Assembly (NCBI GenBank): GCA_009705225.1
Contig: WLCQ01000006.1
Coordinates: 1 to 39,827, forward strand
DNA length: 39,827 nt
Direction: 5' to 3'
Source of the DNA: Actinomycetota bacterium
GTDB taxonomy: Bacteria > Actinomycetota > Acidimicrobiia > Acidimicrobiales > Acidimicrobilacustridaceae
Each line of letters opens with the position of its first letter. Position 1 is the first letter of the stretch. The notes beneath the pieces are model-generated. The model did not search any database. It saw nothing but the letters and a program-made list of their open reading frames with translations, and was not told the origin of the DNA. The position numbers and the translations under genes are program-made. This document shows positions 8,748 through 16,246 of the stretch, one piece after another.

Positions 8748-9017
8748 ATGGGTGCGCAACGCACAAGCTTTGAGAAACTCCAGCGCGACCGTGCTCGGAA
8801 AGCGAAACAGGCGATGAAGCGGGAGAAGCGCCTGACAGGTGACGATTCCCCGGACGATGAGCCCACTGTCGAACTCACCACTGAAGGCGAACTTTCGGCG
8901 GCGGAACTCCTGGCCCAGATCGAACTCATCCACAAGCAACTCGACGACAAGGTCATCACCTTCGACGAGTTCGAGGAGCGCAAGATCGATCTGATGGCTC
9001 GTCTGCCGATCGACTGA
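8748..9017 (+). CDS. Small SHOCT-domain protein
   Basis: The 89-residue protein has a strongly basic N-terminus (RDRARKAKQAMKREKR, residues 13-28), an acidic middle, and a C-terminal SHOCT-like helical hairpin. The hairpin has the pattern LxxIxxIHKQLDDKVITFDEFEERK. SHOCT motifs are short C-terminal modules thought to mediate oligomerisation or nucleic-acid association. The start is fixed by AAAAGGAGG 5 nt before ATG 8748, one of the best ribosome-binding sites in the window. No membrane segment. A larger SHOCT protein with a membrane domain is encoded at 18802-20142. Function unknown; the basic head suggests nucleic-acid binding. Confidence 0.82.
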   Translation: MGAQRTSFEKLQRDRARKAKQAMKREKRLTGDDSPDDEPTVELTTEGELSAAELLAQIELIHKQLDDKVITFDEFEERKIDLMARLPID

Positions 9018-9046
9018 TCGCCAGACGCTCCATCACTGGCACCGCA

Positions 9047-9063
9047 TCGCGGACGATCCGCGA
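9047..9063. terminator. Hairpin terminator after SHOCT gene
   Basis: A perfect 7-bp stem with a 3-nt loop, TCGCGGA-CGA-TCCGCGA, lies 30 nt after the SHOCT stop. It is followed, after some 10 nt, by a T-rich stretch (TTGTTTGTTCCCTCTT). It lies between convergent genes. Confidence 0.6.
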
Positions 9064-9134
9064 CGAACGAAACTTGTTTGTTCCCTCTTCAGATCTAGCT
9101 ACTCGCACAAGCGCTCAGCCCATGCCGAGGGGTT

Positions 9135-10073
9135 TCAGTCCACGTAGAGACGGTGCAACTGCGAAAGCACGGCGACGCAATCGTCAGCACATTCGCGGAT
9201 GATGTCGGCTACTGGACGGATCTGTTCGATCCGTCCCGCGATCTGACCCGATAGCGCCACTGCCGCTTCCATATCGCCATCGAAGTAGAGCTTCTTGTGA
9301 TCGAGCATCGCGGTCATTGCGTTGACCGTGGTGTCGAACTCCAGTGCCGTACTGCGGTCGGATCGAAGCACCCGTAATGCCGGTCCCGCATGGCGATTGA
9401 GCATCACCGTGTCGGTTTCGGCGGCCCCGATGATCGCCTGCTTCCAGTTGTCATGGATCGGCGACTCCTGCGTGGCCACCATCACGGTTCCCAACTGCAC
9501 TCCTTCGGCGCCAAGAGCAAAAGCCGCCGCCATGGTGCGACCGTCGAGGAACCCTCCGGCGGCGATGATCGGCACATCAACCTTTGAAGCCACCAGCGGC
9601 AGCAGGACCATGGTTGCGACGTCGCGGGGGTTTTTGAACCCGCCACCCTCGCCGCCCTCGACGATGAGGCCATCAACCCCGGCATCAACGGCTTTCAGTG
9701 CCGCCCGCAGAGTCGGGACAACATGGAAGACGGTAAGCCCCGCGGCCTTGAGGCGTTCGGTGTATTGCCGGGGATCGCCGGCACTGGTCGTCACGAACTT
9801 CACGCCCTGCTCGACGACGAAATCGATGATCGATGGATCGCTGACGAACGCCTGGGCGATGTTGACTGCGAACGGTCGACCCGGAGCAAGCTCAGCCATG
9901 GCGAGGATTTCGCGGCGCACGTTGTCGAGTTCGCCTGAGCTGGTCTCGATCATGCCCATCGCCCCGGCATTGCTGACCGCTGACGCGAGCTGGGATCTGG
10001 CGATCCATCCCATCGGAGCCTGCATGATCGGAAGTTCGGTCCCCATCATTTCGGTGATTCGGTTACGCAGCAC
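9135..10073 (-). CDS. Nitronate monooxygenase-like FMN flavoprotein
   Basis: The 312-residue TIM-barrel protein matches the 2-nitropropane dioxygenase/nitronate monooxygenase family: PIMQAPMGWIA near the N-terminus, VDGLIVEGGEGGGFKNP mid-protein, and the FMN phosphate-binding run IIAAGGFLDGRTMAAAFALGAEGVQLGT. The EGGEGGG region lacks the His of classical class I nitronate monooxygenases. Similar mycobacterial proteins act in steroid-ring degradation (IpdC type) rather than on nitronates, so an enoyl-reductase or CoA-ester role is possible. The start is GTG 10073 with GGAGGA just upstream. TAGGAT in the leader is a plausible -10. The DUF3237 gene lies 104 nt upstream on the same strand. Confidence 0.88.
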   Translation of the reverse strand: MLRNRITEMMGTELPIMQAPMGWIARSQLASAVSNAGAMGMIETSSGELDNVRREILAMAELAPGRPFAVNIAQAFVSDPSIIDFVVEQGVKFVTTSAGDPRQYTERLKAAGLTVFHVVPTLRAALKAVDAGVDGLIVEGGEGGGFKNPRDVATMVLLPLVASKVDVPIIAAGGFLDGRTMAAAFALGAEGVQLGTVMVATQESPIHDNWKQAIIGAAETDTVMLNRHAGPALRVLRSDRSTALEFDTTVNAMTAMLDHKKLYFDGDMEAAVALSGQIAGRIEQIRPVADIIRECADDCVAVLSQLHRLYVD

Positions 10074-10177
10074 AGGTCCTCCAGAGTGAGTTCAGGTTTA
10101 CCAATATCCTATAGGAAGGCAGCACTGACGAAAGACCTTCTCGCCTGATCTATGCGCTCAGGTACTGGCGGTGCGGC

Positions 10178-10603
10178 TCAGGCCAGCTGGAACAACTCGT
10201 AGACAATGGCCCCGCCGGCGGTCGTGCGGCCCTGCCCGACCGGGAGCAAAGCATTGAGCCATGTGTAGCGCTCGTCACCAGCTTCGAACCAGAAGGCGGC
10301 GTCGATCGGTCCCTTGCCAAGACCTTCAGACCAGTCAGCCCGACCCTCGTAGCGAAGGTAGAGAATTGCGCCATCGTCGGTGACCAAGGTCATCCGGATG
10401 TCGAAAGTTGCGACTCCAGCGGCGTCGACCGCCAACCAATCGGCGGCGGCCGCACCCTTCAGTGAGGCCGAAATCCGGGGCCCCTCGATGCGTGCTCCGA
10501 CGATCTCCTGGATGATCCGGAGGCCAACCGGGGTGGTTCCGAGGAAGTGCAGCCCCTCCGAACTGGTCTCGAGGGTGAGCGTGGCGAATGGTGTCAATTC
10601 CAT
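10178..10603 (-). CDS. DUF3237 family protein
   Basis: The 141-residue protein has the DUF3237 pattern: LHFLGTTPVGLRII, then a Gly/Ala-rich segment before DWLAVDAAGVATFDIRMTLVTDDGAILYLRYEGRA. These are predicted beta-barrel proteins of unknown reaction, often found near oxidoreductases of aromatic or steroid degradation. I chose ATG 10603 (MELTPFATL) because the family starts there. ATG 10615 (MIHGMEL) is 12 nt upstream and neither has a Shine-Dalgarno. Longer starts would enter the divergent helicase leader. The 104-nt gap to the helicase gene shows nothing else clear. Confidence 0.75.
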   Translation of the reverse strand: MELTPFATLTLETSSEGLHFLGTTPVGLRIIQEIVGARIEGPRISASLKGAAAADWLAVDAAGVATFDIRMTLVTDDGAILYLRYEGRADWSEGLGKGPIDAAFWFEAGDERYTWLNALLPVGQGRTTAGGAIVYELFQLA

Positions 10604-10707
10604 GCCGTGAATCATCGCGCGCCGTCGACCACGAGCGTGCCGATTCGTGATTCTGGTCGGAGCATGAAAGCGTAGGAGCGGGCATTGTTGCCCATGAGGA
10701 GTTTCAC

Positions 10708-12450
10708 ATGAGCACAGATGATGCCGAACAGACCCAGACATTCGCCGACCTTGGACTCCGAGATGAGCTGCTCAGCGCGCTCACGACTCTCGGATATGAA
10801 GAGCCAACACCTATCCAATCCGAGTCCATCCCCCACCTGATCGCCGGTCGAGATCTCCTTGGCCAGGCCGCCACCGGCACCGGGAAGACCGCCGCGTTCG
10901 CTCTTCCCATCCTGGACCGACTCCAGCCCGGCAAACGGGGTGAAGAGCCGTCGGCACTCATTCTCGTACCCACCCGTGAACTTGCGATGCAGGTGTCCGA
11001 GGCAGTCCATAAGTACGGAAAAGATCTTGGCGCTCGCGTCGTACCGATCTATGGCGGTCAGCCGATCAGTCGTCAGTTGCAGGCCCTCCGCCGAGGGGTC
11101 GACGTGGTCATCGCCACCCCGGGACGAGCGGTTGATCACATCAAGCGTGGCACCCTGCCCCTCGACTTCATCGAGATCGTTGTGCTCGACGAAGCAGACG
11201 AGATGCTCGACATGGGCTTCGCCGAGGATCTCGATGCGATTCTCGAGGCCACACCCGAATCGCGCCAGACCGTCCTGTTCAGCGCAACGATGCCGTCGAA
11301 GATCGAGAAACTGGCCCGACGCCACCTCACCGACCCCATCAACATCCGCATCGCGCGAGAGATCGCCGAACCCGGCTCAGCTCCAAAGGTTCGCCAGAGC
11401 GCCTATGTGGTCCCCCGGTCGCATAAGCCAGCGGCCCTCGGACGGATCCTCGACGTCGAGTCACCTGCGGCGGCCATCGTGTTCTGCCGCACTCGTCACG
11501 AAGTCGATCAACTCTCCGAGACCCTGAACGGCCGCGGGTATCGCGCCGAAGCCCTTCACGGCGGAATGAGTCAGGAGGCTCGCGACCGCGTCATGGGACG
11601 CGTTCGGGCTGGTACCGCTGAACTGCTCATCGCCACCGACGTTGCCGCTCGCGGCCTCGATATCGACCAGCTGACCCACGTCGTGAACTACGACGTGCCC
11701 TCCGCGCCTGAGGCCTACGTCCACCGCATCGGTCGTGTCGGTCGGGCCGGTCGCGAAGGTGTGGCGATCACACTCGCCGAACCCCGCGAACATCGCCTCG
11801 TCGAGAATATCCAGCGGGTCACTGGTCAGAAGATTGCGTTCGAGAAGGTCCCCACCATCGCTGACCTTCGTAATCGACGCATGGAACTCACCTTGGCGAC
11901 TCTGCGCGAATCACTGATCGATGATGACCTCGATCGCTATCGCACCATCGTCGAAACCCTCACCGATGAATTCGACCTGGTCGAGATCGCACTGGCGGCC
12001 GTGAAATTGGCCCATGAGGCCGTCGGTGGAGACGAAGACGAAACCGAAATCCCTGAGATCGCCCCGCGCAAGCAATCGGGTAATTACGAGGACCGCGGGA
12101 AACCCGGAAAGTCCTTCAAGGACGGCAAGCCATCGAAGGATGGCAAGGGTGGGAAGTTCGGCAAAGAGGGCAAGGGGCCGAAGGGCGACAAGGGAGAACG
12201 ACTGAGCAAGGGAGACGCTGTTCGGCTGTATTTCCCGATTGGCCGATCAGCCCACGTCCGACCCGGTGACCTCGTTGGAGCCATCGCCGGCGAAACTTCC
12301 CTGTCGGGCAAGGACATCGGGGCGATCGAGATCACCGAGAACTTCTCGTTGGTCGAGGTTCCCGGAAAGTCGGTCGAGGAAGTGATCGGGGCCATGAAGC
12401 GCACCACCATCAAGGGCCTGAAGATCACGCCGCGGCGTGAGCGCTTCTGA
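10708..12450 (+). CDS. deaD: DEAD-box ATP-dependent RNA helicase, DeaD/DbpA type
   Basis: The 580-residue helicase unwinds RNA in ribosome assembly or mRNA turnover. Motifs appear in order: Q motif (PTPIQ, Q37), motif I AATGTGKT (54-61), PTRELA, TPGR, DEAD (161-164), SAT (192-194), ATDVAARGLD, and motif VI HRIGRVGRAGR from His339. After the helicase core come a helical segment, a Lys/Gly-rich linker (about 438-490, many GKxGK repeats) and a C-terminal DbpA-type RNA-binding domain. The start has GAGGAG 6 nt upstream of ATG 10708. Its 3' end abuts the pirin gene, which may be co-transcribed. Confidence 0.95.
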   Translation: MSTDDAEQTQTFADLGLRDELLSALTTLGYEEPTPIQSESIPHLIAGRDLLGQAATGTGKTAAFALPILDRLQPGKRGEEPSALILVPTRELAMQVSEAVHKYGKDLGARVVPIYGGQPISRQLQALRRGVDVVIATPGRAVDHIKRGTLPLDFIEIVVLDEADEMLDMGFAEDLDAILEATPESRQTVLFSATMPSKIEKLARRHLTDPINIRIAREIAEPGSAPKVRQSAYVVPRSHKPAALGRILDVESPAAAIVFCRTRHEVDQLSETLNGRGYRAEALHGGMSQEARDRVMGRVRAGTAELLIATDVAARGLDIDQLTHVVNYDVPSAPEAYVHRIGRVGRAGREGVAITLAEPREHRLVENIQRVTGQKIAFEKVPTIADLRNRRMELTLATLRESLIDDDLDRYRTIVETLTDEFDLVEIALAAVKLAHEAVGGDEDETEIPEIAPRKQSGNYEDRGKPGKSFKDGKPSKDGKGGKFGKEGKGPKGDKGERLSKGDAVRLYFPIGRSAHVRPGDLVGAIAGETSLSGKDIGAIEITENFSLVEVPGKSVEEVIGAMKRTTIKGLKITPRRERF

Positions 12451-12466
12451 CCGCAGCGGCGAAGCG

Positions 12467-13534
12467 ATGACCGACGCAACACGCGAGACCGGGAACTCCG
12501 TTCCACACAGCCCGGTACTGCAGACCGTCGAACTCGGACTGCACTGGCCGACCATCGACCCGTTCCTCTTCTGCGCCCATCACCTCGACATCTATCCACC
12601 GGGCGATGAACGTCTGGGGCCGGCTGCGTCCCTTGATGGTCGTGAGCTCGGAAGTGATTTCACGCTCCGTGATGGTTGGCGGATGTATCACGGGTCGGTG
12701 GTGCCTGGCTTCCCCCAACATCCGCACCGCGGATTCGAGACCGTCACCTACGTAAGGTCCGGGTTCGTCGATCATTCGGACTCCCTCGGAGCCACTGCTC
12801 GCTTCGGACAGGGTGACGTCCAGTGGCTCACCGCCGGTTCCGGGATCGTGCACTGCGAGATGTTTCCCCTGCTGGATCGTTCGACGCCGAATCCCACCGA
12901 GCTGTTCCAGATATGGGTCAACCTCCCTGCGGCCAACAAGATGGTCGACCCGCATTTCACGATGTTCTGGAACGAACAGATCCCGAAGATCCACCACCTC
13001 TCGGCAAACGGTGCTGACGGAACCATCACCGTGATCGCCGGTCAATTCCCCGGCAGTTCCCCCGACACAATGCCATTGCCACCACCGCCGGATTCATGGG
13101 CTTCAACTCCCGATTCCGATCTCGCGATCTGGCATCTAAGCCTCGAACCCGGCGCGGCCTTCGAACTCCCCCGAGCACAGCATGCCGACACGATCAGGGT
13201 GCTGTATCTCTTCGACGGCGATGATCTGAAAATCGGTTCCGACTCGATCCCCGGCTCAACCGGGGCGGTCGTGCGATGTGATGAGCCGATCACCATCTCC
13301 AGCCTCGGTGGCGCCGATTGTCTGGTTCTCCAGGCACGCCCGATCGGAGATCCCGTCGCCCAGCAAGGACCCTTCGTGATGAACACCCGGGCCGAACTGC
13401 TGCAGGCATTCGAGGATTATCGACGCACCGGATTCGGCGGTTGGCCATGGCCCACCGATGATCCGGTCCACCCGGCTGCCAGCGGAAGATTCGCGAAACA
13501 CCCCGACGGCCGGTTGGAATCTGCAGCAAACTGA
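12467..13534 (+). CDS. Pirin family protein (bicupin)
   Basis: The 355-residue protein is a two-cupin pirin. The metal site is intact: His85 and His87 in HPHRGFETVTYV, and His129 plus Glu131 in GSGIVHCEMF, which bind Fe(II) in characterised pirins. Bacterial pirins have quercetin 2,3-dioxygenase activity or modulate redox enzymes; the role here is open. ATG 12467 is 16 nt past the helicase stop; a GTG at 12437 overlapping the helicase is in frame but adds no conserved sequence. The C-terminal 60 residues resemble an extra tail after the pirin C-domain (FGGWPWPTDDPVHP). Confidence 0.9.
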   Translation: MTDATRETGNSVPHSPVLQTVELGLHWPTIDPFLFCAHHLDIYPPGDERLGPAASLDGRELGSDFTLRDGWRMYHGSVVPGFPQHPHRGFETVTYVRSGFVDHSDSLGATARFGQGDVQWLTAGSGIVHCEMFPLLDRSTPNPTELFQIWVNLPAANKMVDPHFTMFWNEQIPKIHHLSANGADGTITVIAGQFPGSSPDTMPLPPPPDSWASTPDSDLAIWHLSLEPGAAFELPRAQHADTIRVLYLFDGDDLKIGSDSIPGSTGAVVRCDEPITISSLGGADCLVLQARPIGDPVAQQGPFVMNTRAELLQAFEDYRRTGFGGWPWPTDDPVHPAASGRFAKHPDGRLESAAN

Positions 13535-13569
13535 TCGGCGAATCGGACAGCACACATCAAGGGGAAGAC

Positions 13570-14019
13570 ATGCCATCGACTGAAGCAAAATCGTTCTCGC
13601 CGGGCGAGGTCCGCGAGGCGTACGAGAACTTCGTCCGGGTCGGTGACAGCGGCGATTGGAATGCCTGGGCCGACCTTCACACAGTCGACGGTCTCTGGGT
13701 GGAACACCATCTCGGAACGTTCCGTGGGCGCGAGGAGATACGCGAAGCGATCGTCTCGGTGATGGCGCAGGCGCCACTGACGATGGAATTTCCCATTGAA
13801 TGGGTCATGATCGACGGCAATCGCGTCGTGTACTACCCATGGCAGGTGCTCCCCCATCCCACTGGAGGCGAGCCATTCCGCTTCAGTTGCATCACCATCC
13901 TCGAGTACGCCGGTGATGGACAGTTCTCCTATCAGGAGGACGTCTACAACCCGAAGGAAGGCGAGCAGGTCTTCGGTGACTGGATCGCCGCCGGCGGCAA
14001 ACTCCCCGGCATGGAGTAA
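13570..14019 (+). CDS. SnoaL-like (NTF2-fold) protein
   Basis: The 149-residue protein has the NTF2/SnoaL alpha+beta cone fold pattern: DWNAWADLHTVDGLWVEHHLGTFRG is the typical helix-strand start (residue numbers about 33-57). It is clearly related to each half of the tandem protein at 36265-37185; shared blocks include FRGREEI, MIDGNRV, ILEYAG and GxFSYQEDVYNP. SnoaL-like proteins act as cyclases, isomerases or hydratases on cyclic ketones and steroids. The reaction here is unknown. A GGGGA ribosome-binding site precedes ATG 13570. It converges with the Mug gene, with 12 nt between stops. Confidence 0.85.
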   Translation: MPSTEAKSFSPGEVREAYENFVRVGDSGDWNAWADLHTVDGLWVEHHLGTFRGREEIREAIVSVMAQAPLTMEFPIEWVMIDGNRVVYYPWQVLPHPTGGEPFRFSCITILEYAGDGQFSYQEDVYNPKEGEQVFGDWIAAGGKLPGME

Positions 14020-14031
14020 CCACGTATCGCT

Positions 14032-14613
14032 TCAGGCGTGCAGTTCGATTCCTGCTGACTCCGCGGCGATCCGATACCAATCGGCCAACGAGTCGACCGT
14101 TTCGTGGGCGTTGAGACCGCTCGGATTCGGCAGTACCCACAACTGCGCACCCTCGAAATCCTCAGCACTCCTGCCGACCGCAAGGTCTCGGCGTCCGAAT
14201 GCCTGCCGAAATGCGGTGACCCCGAGCACCGCCACGACCGAAGGCTGTCGCTTCGCCACCAGGGCGCGAAGCTCAACCCCACCCGCCCGCAACTGGGTCG
14301 TGCTGAGCTCGTCAGCCCGAGCAGTGGCAATGGGAACGATGTTGGAGATGCCGATACCCGCAGTCGTAAGTTCACTGCGTGCAGCTTCGGGCAGACCAAG
14401 AGATGCATCGACCAGACGAGAGGTGATGCCGGCACGATGAAGTGCGGGCCAGAACCGATTCCCGGGGCGGGCAAAATGGGCATTGACCGCTGCGGTCCAG
14501 AGGCCCGGATTGATGCCGACGAACAGCAATCGCAGATTCGGCGGCATCAGATCTTCGACGGTCATGCCGTGGCATGCCTGCAGTTCTTCTTTGTTCGGAC
14601 GCTCGGTTCGCAT
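14032..14613 (-). CDS. mug: G/U mismatch-specific uracil-DNA glycosylase (Mug-like)
   Basis: The 193-residue protein is a Mug/TDG-family glycosylase that removes uracil or ethenocytosine from mismatches in base-excision repair. The active-site block GINPGLWTAAVNAHFA holds the Asn equivalent to Asn18 of E. coli Mug, and the second block LPNPSGLNAH contacts DNA. PGNRFWPALHRAG completes the family pattern. I chose ATG 14613, which lies 4 nt after the amidase stop, so the gene is probably coupled to the amidase. Starts further upstream are inside the amidase gene. Confidence 0.9.
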   Translation of the reverse strand: MRTERPNKEELQACHGMTVEDLMPPNLRLLFVGINPGLWTAAVNAHFARPGNRFWPALHRAGITSRLVDASLGLPEAARSELTTAGIGISNIVPIATARADELSTTQLRAGGVELRALVAKRQPSVVAVLGVTAFRQAFGRRDLAVGRSAEDFEGAQLWVLPNPSGLNAHETVDSLADWYRIAAESAGIELHA

Positions 14614-14617
14614 CGGG

Positions 14618-16138
14618 TCAGGCGACCGACGGCGCCACCATCGGCCACGGGTGCTCACGTTCGAACGCGAGCGCCACGTCGAACAGCAGAGCATCGCGGT
14701 GATGGGGAGCGAGAACCTGCATGCCGACAGGGAGTCCATCGACTGTTCCGGCCGGGATGGACACGGCTGGATTCCCGTACATGTTGGAGATCATCGTGAG
14801 TCCGCCCATCGTGACCAGATCAGGAAAGCGCTCCGCCATCTGACCAAGCAGCTTCGATGGGAGTCTGGGAGCGACCGTGCTCGCAGCGCGCAGGCCGAAG
14901 AGTGCGGCGCGCGTTCCATACCGACCCGCAGCAGAATCCTTCGCCCAGTCGATGAAACTGGGCTCCGAGCTACTGACCGATGCTTCCGCAGCGAATGCCG
15001 GACCTGGGTTTGTGGCACAGATGATGAGATCGACCTCATCGAACGCGGCCGCCATTGTCTCGTTCGCAGCGACTCGCAGTTCCTCGGCTACTGCCGCAGT
15101 GTCGAGATTGTAGAGCGCGTGGGAGAGACGCATGCCGATCTCGATCTCTTCGGTGAGTTCGCCCGCACACTTCGGCCAACGATCACCGAGATCAGCGACC
15201 AACGTGGCCATATTGCCGACCATCCACTGGGCCGCCAGATTGGGGAGGTCAAGCCGCAGGGGCACCCGAACCATCCCTGTCGCTGCGATGAGCGCTTGGG
15301 CCTGCTGCTCGAGATGCTCGGCAACTCCGGCGTCGAGTTTCACCCCGGCGATCGATGGAAGGACGGCGACACGGAGTCCGGCGAGCGAATGAGTACCGAG
15401 CGACCGTTCCCAATCACCTGCCGATTCAAGCGTCGACGGGTCATAGCTGTCGACCCCGGCACAGACATCGAAATAGCGAGCGGAATCGCGCACCGATCGG
15501 GACAGATTTCCGAACACCACCGTGTTGGGTCGCATGAACGCGTGCGGTGCACGGGTGATCCGTCCGAACGTCCCCTTCATCCCGAGAAGCCCGCAGTAGC
15601 CAGCCGGAATGCGGATCGAGCCACCACCGTCGCCTCCGGTGGCCAGCGACACGAGTCCGCCGGACACTGCAGCGGCAGATCCGCTCGATGACCCGCCCAC
15701 GGTGCGTCCCTCGCGCCACGGGTTGTGAGTCACACCGTTGATGCGGGTAACGCTGACGTTCAAACCACCGAACTCGCTCGCGGTTGTGGCTCCGACTGGA
15801 TTCGCACCGCCCCGGGTGACGAGCCGACCGACATGATGCGAGGTTTTCGCAGCGAGGCGCCCTTTGAAGACAAGTGATGCTTCCGTATGCGGCCAGCCCG
15901 CGACCGGATCGAGTTCCTTGATGGCCGTCGGAACTCCGCCGAACGGAAGTGAAATATCAGCCTGCTCTGCGCGCTCACGAGCCGCGTCGACATCGAGATG
16001 GCAGAACGCGTTGAGGGTGGAACTGTTGATCGCAGCGACTGTCGCTTCGAGTTCGGAGAGTGGCGAGCGTTCTCCGGACCGAAAGGCGTCGACGAGGGAG
16101 CAGGCGTCCCCGGTCCAGGGCGATGATGTGTCAGCCAT
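14618..16138 (-). CDS. Amidase signature family enzyme
   Basis: The 506-residue protein is an amidase-signature hydrolase. The Ser-cisSer-Lys triad is visible: Lys74 in PTAIKE, cis-Ser150 in the GGSSSGSAAA loop, and nucleophile Ser174 in GGDGGGSIRIPAG. The family hydrolyses amides to acids and ammonia; the substrate is not evident. The missing Gln/Glu-tRNA partner genes argue against GatA. ATG 16138 is preceded by GAGGAG at 8 nt; a longer start 39 nt upstream is unlikely. It sits between the molybdoenzyme gene (108 nt upstream) and the Mug gene (4 nt downstream). Confidence 0.92.
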   Translation of the reverse strand: MADTSSPWTGDACSLVDAFRSGERSPLSELEATVAAINSSTLNAFCHLDVDAARERAEQADISLPFGGVPTAIKELDPVAGWPHTEASLVFKGRLAAKTSHHVGRLVTRGGANPVGATTASEFGGLNVSVTRINGVTHNPWREGRTVGGSSSGSAAAVSGGLVSLATGGDGGGSIRIPAGYCGLLGMKGTFGRITRAPHAFMRPNTVVFGNLSRSVRDSARYFDVCAGVDSYDPSTLESAGDWERSLGTHSLAGLRVAVLPSIAGVKLDAGVAEHLEQQAQALIAATGMVRVPLRLDLPNLAAQWMVGNMATLVADLGDRWPKCAGELTEEIEIGMRLSHALYNLDTAAVAEELRVAANETMAAAFDEVDLIICATNPGPAFAAEASVSSSEPSFIDWAKDSAAGRYGTRAALFGLRAASTVAPRLPSKLLGQMAERFPDLVTMGGLTMISNMYGNPAVSIPAGTVDGLPVGMQVLAPHHRDALLFDVALAFEREHPWPMVAPSVA

Positions 16139-16246
16139 CGAAAGGTCTCCTCGGCTCGGCTGCGGCAGCAGCAGCATGGGAACTGCTGATGCTCATGATG
16201 ATGCAGAGTCTGCCCGTCCAGCCGAACGCGCGCACGGTTCGTCCAA

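Noticed and set aside
14483-15691. A 402-residue open frame on the plus strand opposite the amidase gene
   Set aside because: It has an Arg/His-rich, low-hydrophobicity composition, no family motif and no ribosome-binding site, and lies antisense to a clear amidase. It is a high-GC shadow frame.
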